64,000 bases of DNA from NCBI RefSeq assembly GCF_034932365.1, contig NZ_JAYGHR010000073.1, forward strand, positions 40,693 to 104,692. The letters run 5' to 3'. Both the position numbers and the translations under genes were made by a program. The notes beneath the pieces were generated by a model. It had not been told where the DNA came from. It did no database searches and saw only the letters and a program-made list of their open reading frames with translations. The DNA comes from Capilliphycus robustus. Its GTDB lineage: Bacteria > Cyanobacteriota > Cyanobacteriia > Cyanobacteriales > Microcoleaceae. This document shows, in pieces, positions 45,604 through 55,099 of the stretch. How positions within the stretch are numbered: position 1 is the first letter of the stretch; each line of letters opens with the position of its first letter.

Positions 45604-46010
45604 AAATTTTCCTCTTGGTGTCTGGTGTGTCTATTAGTCAGAAAAACCACCAAGTCACCAACTCACCAAGGGTTTTCTTCTTTGTGTCTCTGTGTCGAGC
45701 GTGGTTGATTGTAGTTGGTGAGAAAAACCACCAAGTCACCAACTCACCAAGAATTTTCCTCTTGGTGTCTGGTGTGTCTATTAGTCAGAAAAACCACCAA
45801 GTCACCAACTCACCAAGGGTTTTCTTCTTTGTGTCTCTGTGTCGAGCGTGGTTGATTGTAGTTGGTGAGAAAAACCACCAAGTCACCAACTCACCAAGAA
45901 TTTTCCTCTTGGTGTCTGGTGTGTCTATTAGTCAGAAAAACCACCAAGTCACCAAGTCACCAAGGGTTTTCTTCTTTGTGTCTCTGTGTCGAGCGTGGTT
46001 GATTGTAGTT
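45604..46010. repeat. 147-bp tandem repeat, about 2.8 copies
   Basis: The marker CCTCTTGGTGTCTGGTGTGT begins at 45611, 45758 and 45905, giving an exact 147-base period. Each unit has two GAAAAACCACCAAGTCACCAA blocks, a CACCAAG...CTTGGTG hairpin and a CTTTGTGTCTCTGTGTCGAG block. Because 147 is a multiple of three, one plus-strand frame stays open across it (45495-46076), but the peptide is only the repeat in translation and has no family features. I read it as noncoding. Confidence 0.9.
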
Positions 46011-46056
46011 TTTTATATTTTTTCAGTAATGAAGGCTGATGAACTTGGATTAAAAC

Positions 46057-47754
46057 TTAAAATGGGGTGTAAGTAACTGAAAAATAAACCCCGGCTTCTT
46101 GTAACGTATTTTCGTCTTTATCATCAACCTCGTTTAAAGCAATACCATAATCTATTCGACCTGTAAATCGTTCTCCTAAACGTAATTGTAATCCGAATCC
46201 AATGCCGATAATCGTCTCATTTTCTTGATTATCTTCTTCCTCCACATTCCAGCCGCGACCTAGATCAACAAACGGAACAATTTGTAATAGATTCTCTTCC
46301 CCGAAACGCACAATCGGAAACAAAGCTTCGGCGGATAAAAAGACACCATTATCTGTTAACAAAACATCCTGACGATAGCCTCTAACACTCTGAAAACCGC
46401 CCAAGGGAAATTGTTCTAACGGGACTAAAGCTCTGGTTGATAATTGTACATCTGAACGTACCACTAACAACGTATCTGGGGCTAATAATCGCACATATTG
46501 ACCTTGACCTCGCCAAGAAAAAAATCGACTATCGGGGGGTTCTTTATTAATTGTCGCATCAAACGCACCTACTCCTAAACTAAATTGCGATCGCACTGCA
46601 AAAACTGATCGTGATGTTCTTTGAGTATATTCTTGAAATAAACGAATCGCTGAAATTTTGGTACTTCCATCTTCTTCCGCACCCACAGAAAGGGGTTCTT
46701 CTTCTCCTAAAATCGTCGTTTGGCTATTTTCTCGGGATAACGTTAAACCTACTGCAATATCTTGGGTGGGGGTTTGATAAATCGGTTGGCGTATGGTTAA
46801 ACCAAAACGATCCGAATCTCCGGTAATATCTAGGCGATCAAATGGCTCCTCAATTACTTCTGAATTGGTGCCATAATAATCAAAACGAATTGTACCATTA
46901 TAAGCGTTAAACGGAAATGTATAGTTAATATCATAGCGATCGCTTCCATCGGTATTGGTGTAAGCCGTATTAATGCGATCGCCAAAGCCTAATAAATTCG
47001 CTTCTGTCACACTTAAACCCCGACGAAAACTTCCTACACTGGGAATCCGACCATTATCAGCAATGAGTTGTAAACTAAAGGTATCTGCTGGATCGACTGT
47101 TACCGTCAAAACACTCAATTCAGGACGAGAACCCGCAGCTAATTCTGCTGAAATATTTTCAATTAATGGATCAAGTTGTAATAGTTGTAAAGCGGTCAAT
47201 AAACGGTTAACATTTAAAGGGGTTTTGGTGGCGACTGCGATCCGACTGCTCACATAACTCGGTCTTAAACGTCCGGTTCCGGTAACAATAATTTCTTCTA
47301 AACCGCCTTCGATCACTTGAATTTCTAACACCCCATCAGACAGACTTTGATCGGCTGGAATGATCGCCCCAGAATTAACAAAACCCGACTCAACATAGAA
47401 TTGAGTTACAGTCGTTTCGACTTGTAAAAGTTCAGCAAACGTAATCGGACGACCGACAAATTCGGCGGTGATCTCCGCTAATTCAGCATCGCTATAGGCG
47501 GTATTTCCAGTAAACTCGAACCGTTCTATCGTGATCGTATCAGGAAGACCTGGAGGTTCTAAAACAGGCGGAATAACAGTAGGTGGTTCTACGTTTAACG
47601 GAGGTTCTGGGGAAGGTTGAGGAATAGGAATCGGTGTAGGAAACGGTTCGGGGGGGTTAATCGGCTGAGGAAGTTGAGCTAAAGTTAACAATGGACTTCC
47701 TATCAGGATTAACAGCGATAATCTTAATCCCTGAGCTAATAGGCCAAACTGCAT
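46057..47754 (-). CDS. TpsB-type outer-membrane secretion/activation protein (ShlB/FhaC family)
   Basis: 565 residues. A signal peptide (about 1-26) is followed by a Pro-rich linker (about 28-70) and POTRA-like domains (about 72-230; 'ITIERFEFTGNTAYSDAEL', 'VIEGGLEEIIVTGTGRL'). The rest is a beta-barrel with the L6-loop signature 'GGFQSVRGYRQDVLLTDNG' (VRGY) near 445. The chain ends in an aromatic residue (TYTPF), as outer-membrane barrels do. It should export a large beta-helical TpsA partner across the outer membrane, but none lies adjacent. Nearest upstream gene on the strand is a coiled-coil protein 141 bases away. Confidence 0.92.
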   Translation of the reverse strand: MQFGLLAQGLRLSLLILIGSPLLTLAQLPQPINPPEPFPTPIPIPQPSPEPPLNVEPPTVIPPVLEPPGLPDTITIERFEFTGNTAYSDAELAEITAEFVGRPITFAELLQVETTVTQFYVESGFVNSGAIIPADQSLSDGVLEIQVIEGGLEEIIVTGTGRLRPSYVSSRIAVATKTPLNVNRLLTALQLLQLDPLIENISAELAAGSRPELSVLTVTVDPADTFSLQLIADNGRIPSVGSFRRGLSVTEANLLGFGDRINTAYTNTDGSDRYDINYTFPFNAYNGTIRFDYYGTNSEVIEEPFDRLDITGDSDRFGLTIRQPIYQTPTQDIAVGLTLSRENSQTTILGEEEPLSVGAEEDGSTKISAIRLFQEYTQRTSRSVFAVRSQFSLGVGAFDATINKEPPDSRFFSWRGQGQYVRLLAPDTLLVVRSDVQLSTRALVPLEQFPLGGFQSVRGYRQDVLLTDNGVFLSAEALFPIVRFGEENLLQIVPFVDLGRGWNVEEEDNQENETIIGIGFGLQLRLGERFTGRIDYGIALNEVDDKDENTLQEAGVYFSVTYTPF

Positions 47755-47895
47755 GAACTAAAATCATTTATTATTTCAGATCAAGAATAAGTCAGTTTGA
47801 CAACCGATGCCAATAGTTTTGTTTAAATAATTTTCACTTTAACTTTAGTCAAGCATCCTTGTTTGACCCCAGATTGTTCGGGATATTTTTCCAGT

Positions 47896-48723
47896 TCAAC
47901 TCTCTTGAATCTGTTCTCTCGGTATCGGCTTCGGAGGTCTGGGTATGAGTCGAGTTTGAGTGGTTTGTAATTGCTTAATGGCGATAATCAAACGCTTCAG
48001 GTGAGGCTTGATCACTTCTTGATGTTCTTGGGAGAGTTGGTTGAGTTGACTTTGCAGTTGTCCGAGATCAACATCCGGTTTATAGGGAGGAATGGGTTGT
48101 CCTTTTTGTAGTGTCAAGATCGCCTGTTGAATTTCACTCACTTGTCCGTTAACGCCCTGCAAATTTTGTTGCGTGTTGGCGATTTCTTGATGCAGTTGTT
48201 GTCGCATTTCTTCTAAGGCAGTGGAAATGTTATCCTGCATTGAAGACAGGTTTTGATTCATTATTGCTACCTGCTGTGAACGATAACTGGTTTCCAGGGA
48301 GTCTTGCAGGGGGAGTTCATCTTGTTTGTGTTGCAACGAAGCGATCTCGCTGCTGAGTTGCTGTCGAATTAGCCAAATTGCTCTGACTGAATTTCGTTCA
48401 AGCTGGTTGATTGACTGTTGAATTTCAGCCATCTCTTGTTGAGACAGTTGAACTTGCTGTTCAAGTCGGTAGCGATTGGCAACATTGAGCGACAGTGCTA
48501 CAGTTAAGGGAGCCACACCGTAGAAAGCTTGACCCGACAGAGCAACCACCAAAGAACCAACCGCAGAACTGAGGAGAGAAATATATTCTGCAACTTCTAA
48601 CCAGTGTCGTTGTTTCAGTTTCTTCACAACTGCACCTGAAGATAGAGAATTAGATAAGGGCATAGCCTGATTTGAAATTCGATCTGATCGGGGTTGCTCG
48701 GTGTGGGAGAGTTCAGGAAACAT
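47896..48723 (-). CDS. Membrane-anchored coiled-coil protein, unknown function
   Basis: 275 residues. Residues about 42-80 are hydrophobic ('YISLLSSAVGSLVVALSG' and 'VAPLTVALSLNVANRY', two short helices). A long Gln-rich coiled coil follows (about 83-200 and 215-255), with a short Pro-rich break 'GQPIPPYKP' and a basic Pro-rich end 'LIPRPPKPIPREQ'. No catalytic motif. Cyanobacteria carry many such proteins; the role is unknown. Lies upstream of the TpsB gene on the same strand. Confidence 0.7.
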   Translation of the reverse strand: MFPELSHTEQPRSDRISNQAMPLSNSLSSGAVVKKLKQRHWLEVAEYISLLSSAVGSLVVALSGQAFYGVAPLTVALSLNVANRYRLEQQVQLSQQEMAEIQQSINQLERNSVRAIWLIRQQLSSEIASLQHKQDELPLQDSLETSYRSQQVAIMNQNLSSMQDNISTALEEMRQQLHQEIANTQQNLQGVNGQVSEIQQAILTLQKGQPIPPYKPDVDLGQLQSQLNQLSQEHQEVIKPHLKRLIIAIKQLQTTQTRLIPRPPKPIPREQIQES

Positions 48724-49004
48724 TGTCTTGATCTCAATAAGGGGACGACTGAAGGCGCTCGGGTAGATTTTGAGAAAGAGTTGTGTCTATCCCTAGTTTA
48801 ATGGGTCTGGGATATCTCTGTCTAAATCTATACGGAACGTTAAAGCCTGGGGTTCGATAAGCTGATCCGGGTCAGCCATTCAGGGTAAACTGAAACAGCC
48901 AGTCAAACTAGAGGTTTAGATCAGTTGAGAAACGCTAAAATCTATAGGGTAGACTCAGACATCCATTCGATTTAATTGTTGTTTAGTAAAATTCCAGCTT
49001 GAAA
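48724..49004. other. Intergenic region, no gene seen
   Basis: 281 bases between divergent genes. It should hold the promoters of the coiled-coil gene and of the 44-residue membrane protein. A small hairpin GCTGATCCGGGTCAGC is present near 48861. Nothing else is recognised. Confidence 0.5.
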
Positions 49005-49139
49005 ATGAAACCTGAAAATTCGAGTTTTTTTGATAAAATCCGACCCCTTTTGAGTATGACTCTGTTTGTCATTTTAGTGATTGGAGTCGGTTTTTTAAGC
49101 ATCAATTTTATTTTGGCTTTGATTGCTAAATTCAGTTAA
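49005..49139 (+). CDS. Small single-span membrane protein (44 residues)
   Basis: ATG 49005 to TAA 49139. The chain begins MKPENSSFFDKIRPLLS (charged, soluble) followed by one hydrophobic helix of about 24 residues (TLFVILVIGVGFLS, then INFILALIA) and ends KFS. The form is that of the small one-helix subunits or assembly factors common in thylakoid complexes, but I cannot match it to any named one. No strong ribosome binding site. It converges with the 49148 gene (8-base gap). Real-gene status rests on the organised topology only. Confidence 0.5.
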   Translation: MKPENSSFFDKIRPLLSMTLFVILVIGVGFLSINFILALIAKFS

Positions 49140-49147
49140 AATCAACG

Positions 49148-49447
49148 TTAATGTAAAAATTTTCGGACTTGGTATTCGTAGCTGTTGACAATAGGCATTC
49201 TTAAGTCTCCCATGCGACGATCTAACGCATCGATTTCATCTTGAGGAATAGATTTCCACTGCTGGCGAGTTTCCCAACGAATTACCAAGACGATTTCTTC
49301 TTTTTGCGGATCAATCCACGTTTCTTTTCCAAGAAAACCCGGATATTGTTTGAGTCCTTGTGTCCAAACTTCTTCATCTCGCTCTAGAAAGGCTTCCCAT
49401 TTTTCTTGAGGAACCTTAAACTGTAACCATTCAATTACCATTTCCAT
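49148..49447 (-). CDS. TIGR03792-family protein (ABM-like)
   Basis: About 99 residues from ATG 49447 (MEMVIEW); the open frame runs back to ATG 49504, which would add 19 residues not typical for the family. 'MVIEWLQFKVPQEKWEAFL', 'YPGFLGKETWIDPQKEE' and 'VIRWETRQQWKSIP' fit the cyanobacterial TIGR03792 family, a dimeric ferredoxin-like fold related to antibiotic-biosynthesis monooxygenases. No function is known. It follows the DUF937 gene on the same strand closely, so co-transcription is likely. Confidence 0.8.
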   Translation of the reverse strand: MEMVIEWLQFKVPQEKWEAFLERDEEVWTQGLKQYPGFLGKETWIDPQKEEIVLVIRWETRQQWKSIPQDEIDALDRRMGDLRMPIVNSYEYQVRKFLH

Positions 49448-49505
49448 AAAAATTTGAGTTTGATCAAACCCAGGGGAATTCAAAGAATCTCCCCCATCTT
49501 GCATT

Positions 49506-50033
49506 CTAACGATTCTGCAAAAATTGTCCCGCTAACCGCATCGCATCAGCTACATCCACGTCACCATCTTGATCCGCATCTAAAAAGCTACTGAGTACCG
49601 AATTAGAGCTTTGTTGAGGATTTTGAGTTGGATTACCTGTTTTCAACAGATTTAACACCAAAGGAACTAAAGCAGGTAATAAACTTTGAATGGTACCAGC
49701 ATCTATCCCCGTTCGGCTAGAAATCGTTTGAGCCACTTGAGCCTGTTGTTCCGGGGAAAACAGCGAACTCACCGCTTGGGAATTTTGACCCGTACCGCTA
49801 TATTGATTAACAAAAGCTTGTACAGACTCATTTCCCTGGTTGGTTCGCTTCTGTTGCAATGCAGAACGGACATAACCCCCCAAAACCGATAACGCAGTTT
49901 GAGTGGTATCTGAGGAAATGCCCTGATTATTGGTGAGCTGCTGTACGGTACTCAAAATATTATCAAGCTGAGTATTACTCGCTTCTTGGTTTGGGTCGTT
50001 CAAAGCACCCACGATTTGATCGAAAAGTCCCAT
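49506..50033 (-). CDS. DUF937-family protein with a C-terminal EF-hand-like loop
   Basis: 175 residues. 'MGLFDQIVGALNDPNQEAS' and the Gln/Ser-rich helical body with 'IDAGTIQSLLPALVPLVLNLL' fit the DUF937/YidB type. The end 'DADQDGDVDVADAMRLAGQF' is a dockerin/EF-hand-like Ca2+ loop (DxDxDGxxDxxD). No signal peptide, so the loop would face the cytoplasm unless exported by another route. Function unknown. Confidence 0.8.
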   Translation of the reverse strand: MGLFDQIVGALNDPNQEASNTQLDNILSTVQQLTNNQGISSDTTQTALSVLGGYVRSALQQKRTNQGNESVQAFVNQYSGTGQNSQAVSSLFSPEQQAQVAQTISSRTGIDAGTIQSLLPALVPLVLNLLKTGNPTQNPQQSSNSVLSSFLDADQDGDVDVADAMRLAGQFLQNR

Positions 50034-50324
50034 AAGACTAAAAAGGAATGGATGAAATTATCCCTAGTTTACCTTATTATTTTGGGCAATCCAATCTAGA
50101 TGGGGTGAATCCTCCGGGCTTGTAGGTGTGCGGTTAGCATCCCGTTGAGTGTTGGATGTGTCGGGTGTCGCTGCTTAAGGAAACCGCCTCTAGGTGATCA
50201 AGGAAGCCTCAACATTGCTCTTGTAGATCTACAATTCTGAGTACAAGTCTATTGATCTCAGGTTGATCTGTCTCAACTGACTTAAAATTGATCTAAATCT
50301 TCCCAGCTCATTGCAACCTCACGG
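50034..50324. other. Intergenic region between DUF937 and histidine kinase genes
   Basis: 291 bases between divergent genes. GC-richer in the centre (50100-50215) than at the edges, but without an open frame or a clear hairpin-plus-T-run. Promoters of both genes are expected here; none can be fixed by eye. Confidence 0.45.
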
Positions 50325-52040
50325 ATGTCTTTAAGCTCCAAAACCCCCAACTCTTCTCTTAGTAGCCCGACTCCAGTAGGGCTAAAACTGTCGTTATTCC
50401 ATCGTCTGGGGATTCGTCAGAAAATTGGCTTGGGCTATGCTCTAGTGATTGGAATTGCCATGTTAGGTGCGATCACAAGCTTTATTGTAGAAGGATACTA
50501 CAAAGGAAAACTCAAAGAGCAGTTTCCCATCGATCAAGAGAAATCACAGGTTTTAACAGGGATTAATCATAATGTTTTTGAGTTGAAATCAAGCCAGGAA
50601 GAATTAGCCGGTTTAATTAATCAATCTTCATCGCTTGCCGATTCTATTTCAGAAATCCGTTCGGGAATTTTTGAAATAAACCGTCAACTTCAACAGCTTA
50701 AGTTTGTCCCAGATATTGATAATACAGAAGTTCAAAATGACTATTTAAAAATTCAAGAATTGTCTCAAAAATATACAGAAAATCTCAATCGCTACGCTCC
50801 AAAATTAGAGCAAATTTTGCAAACGCTAGAGTCCGGAAAAAAGGATCAGAAAACTCAACAAACCCTGAAAAATGCTTTAATTCAGTTTAGTCGCAGTCCA
50901 GAAGCTCAAAATTTATACAATTTATCTCAAGAATCCATCGCACTCTCCGTTAAGCTCGAAAATCGAGTCAGTCAAGGACTGAAAGCCAGTGAAAAAGCCG
51001 AAATATTAGGCAATCAAATTATCTTTTTTAGTCTACTGATTTCCTCTTTTGTCGGATTAGTGTTAGCGGTTTATATTAGTTGGGTGATCGCTTATCCGAT
51101 AGAATTGATGATCAAAGTGGCGAATCAAGTGGGTGAAGAATCCGACTTTGCCATACAAATTCCCGTCACAACCGAAGATGAAATCGGAGAACTCACAGAT
51201 GCTTTAAATCATCTCATTCAGAGAGTCGCTGAGTACACTGAAGAGTTAGAGAAAGCTAAATTATTAGCCGAAGCTGCCAACCGTTCAAAAAGTGTATTTC
51301 TCGCCAATATGAGTCACGAACTGCGAACTCCTTTGAATGCGATTATTGGTTATAGTGAAATGCTGCATGATGAAGCCGATGATTTGGGTTATACCGATTT
51401 TATCCCTGACTTGCAAAAAATCCAAACGGCTGGAAAACATCTGCGAGATATGATTAGCGATATTCTGGATATTTCTAAAATTGAAGCGGGTCATGTCACT
51501 CTTTATTTAGAAGATTTTGCCGTTGAAGAACAGTTACTTCAAGATGTTATGACAACGGCTAAACCTCTGGCTGAAAAGAATCGCAATGTGATTAAAGTCG
51601 AAGCTAAAAATGAAATTGGTCGAATGTACGCGGATTTGCCAAAAGTCAGACAAATCCTTTTAAACTTATTAAGTAATGCTTGTAAATTTACTCAAGATGG
51701 TACGATCACAATCTATGTTAAACGAGTCAAAACAAAGCCCTCTACGACTCGAAAAACCTCCCAATCCGGAAGTCGTTTCGGCGGAAATAAAATGCAGCAA
51801 TATCTAATTTTTAAGGTAAAAGATACTGGAATTGGGATGAGTGAGGAACAACAAAAACTGATTTTCAAAGCCTTTACTCAAGCTGATGCTTCCACTACTA
51901 AACGATTTGGTGGAACTGGACTCGGACTCGCCATTAGTCAACGGCTATGTGAAATTCTCGGGGGAGGAATTACGGTTGAAAGTGAAGTCGGAAAGGGTTC
52001 AACCTTTACCGTTTGGCTTCCGGTTCATGTGAAAATGTAA
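50325..52040 (+). CDS. Membrane-bound sensor histidine kinase
   Basis: 571 residues. Helix 1 at about 37-58, an extracytoplasmic helical sensor region (about 60-230), helix 2 at about 232-255, HAMP (about 256-308), HisKA with the phospho-acceptor His 331 in 'FLANMSHELRTPLNAIIGY', and HATPase_c: N box 'QILLNLLSNACKFT', G1 'DTGIGM', F box 'FKAFTQAD', G2 'GGTGLGL'. All catalytic boxes are intact. No receiver domain or response regulator is adjacent, so it is an orphan kinase in this window. The signal is unknown. Confidence 0.94.
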   Translation: MSLSSKTPNSSLSSPTPVGLKLSLFHRLGIRQKIGLGYALVIGIAMLGAITSFIVEGYYKGKLKEQFPIDQEKSQVLTGINHNVFELKSSQEELAGLINQSSSLADSISEIRSGIFEINRQLQQLKFVPDIDNTEVQNDYLKIQELSQKYTENLNRYAPKLEQILQTLESGKKDQKTQQTLKNALIQFSRSPEAQNLYNLSQESIALSVKLENRVSQGLKASEKAEILGNQIIFFSLLISSFVGLVLAVYISWVIAYPIELMIKVANQVGEESDFAIQIPVTTEDEIGELTDALNHLIQRVAEYTEELEKAKLLAEAANRSKSVFLANMSHELRTPLNAIIGYSEMLHDEADDLGYTDFIPDLQKIQTAGKHLRDMISDILDISKIEAGHVTLYLEDFAVEEQLLQDVMTTAKPLAEKNRNVIKVEAKNEIGRMYADLPKVRQILLNLLSNACKFTQDGTITIYVKRVKTKPSTTRKTSQSGSRFGGNKMQQYLIFKVKDTGIGMSEEQQKLIFKAFTQADASTTKRFGGTGLGLAISQRLCEILGGGITVESEVGKGSTFTVWLPVHVKM

Positions 52041-52345
52041 ACTCATACATTTTACCCTCCATAGACGACTGCGGCGATCCGTACCTGAAAGGGGAGGAAT
52101 ATTGTACTCAATCTCTATTCGAGGTAAGCTACAGTTTAAGAGTTGTCACGGGGATCAACATCTGGGCGATTTCTCTCGGAGATCTTCACGCTCAAATCAA
52201 AGTCAGACATTTTCAAATTGAATTGAGGATCTGATCGCTGAAGTTTACCTTTGAAAATCATCTATCCTGTCAATCAATTTTATCGTTATAGGCGAACATT
52301 CTTAACAATTTACTCTATAAATTCAAGACAAGGAGAAGAAAATCA
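52041..52345. other. Intergenic region upstream of clpB
   Basis: 305 bases. AAGGAG (52330-52335) precedes the clpB ATG by 10 bases. No CIRCE element (TTAGCACTC inverted) is visible, so HrcA control is not supported. No gene is recognised. Confidence 0.5.
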
Positions 52346-54967
52346 ATGCAACCCTCTGATCCGAGTAAATTCACCGAAAAATCTTGGGAAGCTTTAGCCC
52401 GAACTCCAGAAATCGTTAAACAAGCTCAACAACAACAGCTTGAAAGCGAACATTTAATGAAAGCCTTACTCGAACAAGAAGGACTCGCCAGCAGCTTATT
52501 CAGTAAAGCAGGTGTCGCTGTTCCTCAACTGCGAGAAAAAGTTGATGCTTTTATTGATCGTCAACCTAAAGTCAAAGGAAGCAGCACAAGCGTCTATTTA
52601 GGTCGTAGTCTAGATACTTTACTCGATAACGCCGAAGCCTATCGTCAAGAGTACGCTGACGAATACATCTCGATTGAACATTTGCTCTTAGCCTACACCA
52701 AAGATGATCACTTTGGCAAATCCCTCTATCAAGAATTTAAACTAGATGAAGCCAAACTTAAACAAACCATTACTCAAGTCCGAGGAACTCAAAAAGTGAC
52801 CGACCAAAACCCGGAAGGGAAATATCAATCTCTCGAAAAATATGGGCGAGATCTCACCGAAGCCGCCCGTAAAGGAAAACTTGATCCGGTAATTGGACGG
52901 GATGATGAAATTCGTCGCACGATTCAAATTTTAAGTCGTCGAACTAAAAATAATCCTGTATTAATTGGAGAACCGGGAGTTGGAAAAACCGCTATCGCGG
53001 AAGGACTCGCCCAACGAATTCTCGCCGGAGATGTTCCCCAATCTCTCAAAGATCGCCAATTAATTGCTTTAGATATGGGAGCCTTAATTGCGGGGGCAAA
53101 ATTCCGAGGAGAATTTGAAGAACGTCTGAAAGCAGTTCTCAAAGAAGTTACTGATTCTGAGGGTAAAATAATCCTGTTTATTGATGAAATTCATACCGTT
53201 GTTGGGGCGGGTGCAACCCAAGGCGCGATGGATGCGGGAAACTTACTCAAACCGATGTTAGCCCGAGGTGAATTGCGGTGTATTGGGGCGACTACTTTAG
53301 ATGAATATCGCAAATATATCGAAAAAGATGCAGCCTTAGAACGACGGTTTCAACAAGTTTATGTCGATCAGCCGAATGTTGTTGATACCATCTCCATTTT
53401 ACGCGGTTTAAAAGAACGCTATGAAGTTCATCATGGGGTGAAAATTTCTGATAGCGCTTTAGTCGCTGCGGCTACTCTTTCGACTCGTTATATTAGCGAT
53501 CGCTTCTTACCTGATAAAGCGATTGATTTAGTCGATGAAGCGGCGGCTAAACTCAAGATGGAAATCACTTCTAAGCCCGAAGAACTGGATGAAATAGACC
53601 GCAAAATTCTACAACTGGAAATGGAACGGTTATCGCTGCAAAAAGAAAGCGATCTTGCTTCTATTGAACGCTTAGACAAACTCGAAAAAGATCTCGCCAA
53701 CCTGAAAGAAGATCAACACGCCCTCAATGCCCAATGGGAAGCTGAAAAAAATGTGATTAGCAATATTCAGTCGATTAAAGAAGAAATTGATCGGGTGAAT
53801 ATTGAAGTTCAACAAGCCGAACGCAATTATGATCTTAACCGAGCGGCTGAGTTGAAATACGGCACATTATCCGAGTTGCAAAAGCAGTTACAAGCCGCAG
53901 AAGCTCAACTCCAAGCGACTCAAACCAGTGGAAAAACGCTACTGCGAGAAGAAGTTACTGAAGCCGATATCGCTGAAATTATTTCTAAATGGACGGGAAT
54001 TCCGATTAGTAAATTAGTCGAGTCGGAAAAAGAAAAACTCCTCAACCTCGACAATGAACTGCATCAGCGAGTGGTTGGACAGGAAGAGGCGGTGACAGCC
54101 GTTGCAGAGGCGATTCAGCGATCGCGGGCGGGGTTAGCCGATCCCAAACGTCCGGTTGCCAGTTTCATCTTCCTCGGGCCGACAGGGGTCGGGAAAACCG
54201 AACTCGCTAAGGCGTTAGCGGCTTATTTGTTTGATACCGAAGAAGCGATGGTTCGGATTGATATGTCCGAATACATGGAGAAACACGCCGTTTCCCGGTT
54301 AATTGGCGCGCCTCCAGGATATGTTGGGTATGATGAGGGCGGTCAACTCACCGAAGCCATCCGTCGTCGTCCCTACGCGGTGATTTTGTTTGATGAAATT
54401 GAGAAAGCCCATCCCGATGTGTTTAATGTGATGTTGCAAATTCTCGATGATGGTCGCGTTACTGATGCTCAAGGTCACACCGTTGATTTTAAAAATAGTG
54501 TGATTATTATGACCAGTAATATCGGTTCTCAGTATATTCTTGATATTGCCGGAGATGATTCTCGCTATGAAGAAATGCAAGGTCGGGTGATGGATACCAT
54601 GCGAACAAGTTTCCGACCGGAATTTCTCAACCGGATTGATGAAATTATTATTTTTCATCCTCTACAACGTCAACAACTGCGCCAAATTGTTCTACTACAG
54701 GTTCAACATTTAGTCGAACGGTTAGCCGAACGGAAAATGTCGTTAAAATTGACTGAAGCGGCTGTTGACTTTTTGGCCGAAGTCGGGTTTGATCCGGTGT
54801 ATGGTGCGCGTCCGTTGAAACGAGCCATTCAACGAGAGTTAGAAACTCAACTTGCTAAGGGAATTTTGCGCGGGGAATTCAATGATGGAGATACAATTTT
54901 TGTAGACATTGAAAATGAGCGGTTAACGTTCAAACGGCTACCCGTTGAGTTGTTAAAAGTGAAGTAG
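52346..54967 (+). CDS. clpB: Disaggregase chaperone ClpB
   Basis: 873 residues. Hsp100 protein that with DnaK resolves protein aggregates. N domain (about 1-145), NBD1 with Walker A 'GEPGVGKTAIAEG' (about 208-220), the long middle-domain coiled coil (about 410-525) that sets ClpB apart from ClpA/ClpC, and NBD2 with Walker A 'GPTGVGKTELAKALA' (about 611-625). 'LFIDEIHTVVGAG' and 'ILFDEIEKAHPDV' are the two Walker B sites. Full length with no ClpP-binding IGF loop needed. A MITE-like element starts six bases after the stop. Confidence 0.97.
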   Translation: MQPSDPSKFTEKSWEALARTPEIVKQAQQQQLESEHLMKALLEQEGLASSLFSKAGVAVPQLREKVDAFIDRQPKVKGSSTSVYLGRSLDTLLDNAEAYRQEYADEYISIEHLLLAYTKDDHFGKSLYQEFKLDEAKLKQTITQVRGTQKVTDQNPEGKYQSLEKYGRDLTEAARKGKLDPVIGRDDEIRRTIQILSRRTKNNPVLIGEPGVGKTAIAEGLAQRILAGDVPQSLKDRQLIALDMGALIAGAKFRGEFEERLKAVLKEVTDSEGKIILFIDEIHTVVGAGATQGAMDAGNLLKPMLARGELRCIGATTLDEYRKYIEKDAALERRFQQVYVDQPNVVDTISILRGLKERYEVHHGVKISDSALVAAATLSTRYISDRFLPDKAIDLVDEAAAKLKMEITSKPEELDEIDRKILQLEMERLSLQKESDLASIERLDKLEKDLANLKEDQHALNAQWEAEKNVISNIQSIKEEIDRVNIEVQQAERNYDLNRAAELKYGTLSELQKQLQAAEAQLQATQTSGKTLLREEVTEADIAEIISKWTGIPISKLVESEKEKLLNLDNELHQRVVGQEEAVTAVAEAIQRSRAGLADPKRPVASFIFLGPTGVGKTELAKALAAYLFDTEEAMVRIDMSEYMEKHAVSRLIGAPPGYVGYDEGGQLTEAIRRRPYAVILFDEIEKAHPDVFNVMLQILDDGRVTDAQGHTVDFKNSVIIMTSNIGSQYILDIAGDDSRYEEMQGRVMDTMRTSFRPEFLNRIDEIIIFHPLQRQQLRQIVLLQVQHLVERLAERKMSLKLTEAAVDFLAEVGFDPVYGARPLKRAIQRELETQLAKGILRGEFNDGDTIFVDIENERLTFKRLPVELLKVK

Positions 54968-54972
54968 TTCAC

Positions 54973-55084
54973 AATACCATGTCGTGTTAGTTAGGGCGGG
55001 TTTAGTTCACTCTCTGACGGGTATCATAGATCTTATAGAACCCGCCCCTACACAATTAGGATTGATTAATCGGACATGATATTA
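54973..55084. mobile_element. MITE-like inverted-repeat element, copy B
   Basis: About 112 bp. Right end (opposite strand) AATATCATGTCCGATTAATC; left end AATACCATGTCGTGTTAG is degenerate. Inner pair TAGGGCGGGTTTA / GAACCCGCCCCTA. Directly behind the clpB stop and ahead of the UbiB-like gene end, so it may also shape the 3' ends of both transcripts. Confidence 0.7.
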
Positions 55085-55099
55085 CGGGTTTATCAAGCT

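Noticed and set aside
45495..46076. A 193-codon open frame across the 147-bp tandem repeat
   Set aside because: The peptide is a translation of noncoding-type repeats with no family features or ribosome binding site; the frame is open because the period is divisible by three.
50100..50230. Possible decayed end of an IS200/IS605 (TnpB) element
   Set aside because: Phrases such as AAGGAAACCGCCTC and TCAAGGAAGCCTCA recall such ends, but there is no hairpin end or tnpB remnant to support it.
52041..52345. CIRCE/HrcA site before clpB
   Set aside because: The inverted TTAGCACTC pattern was looked for and not found.
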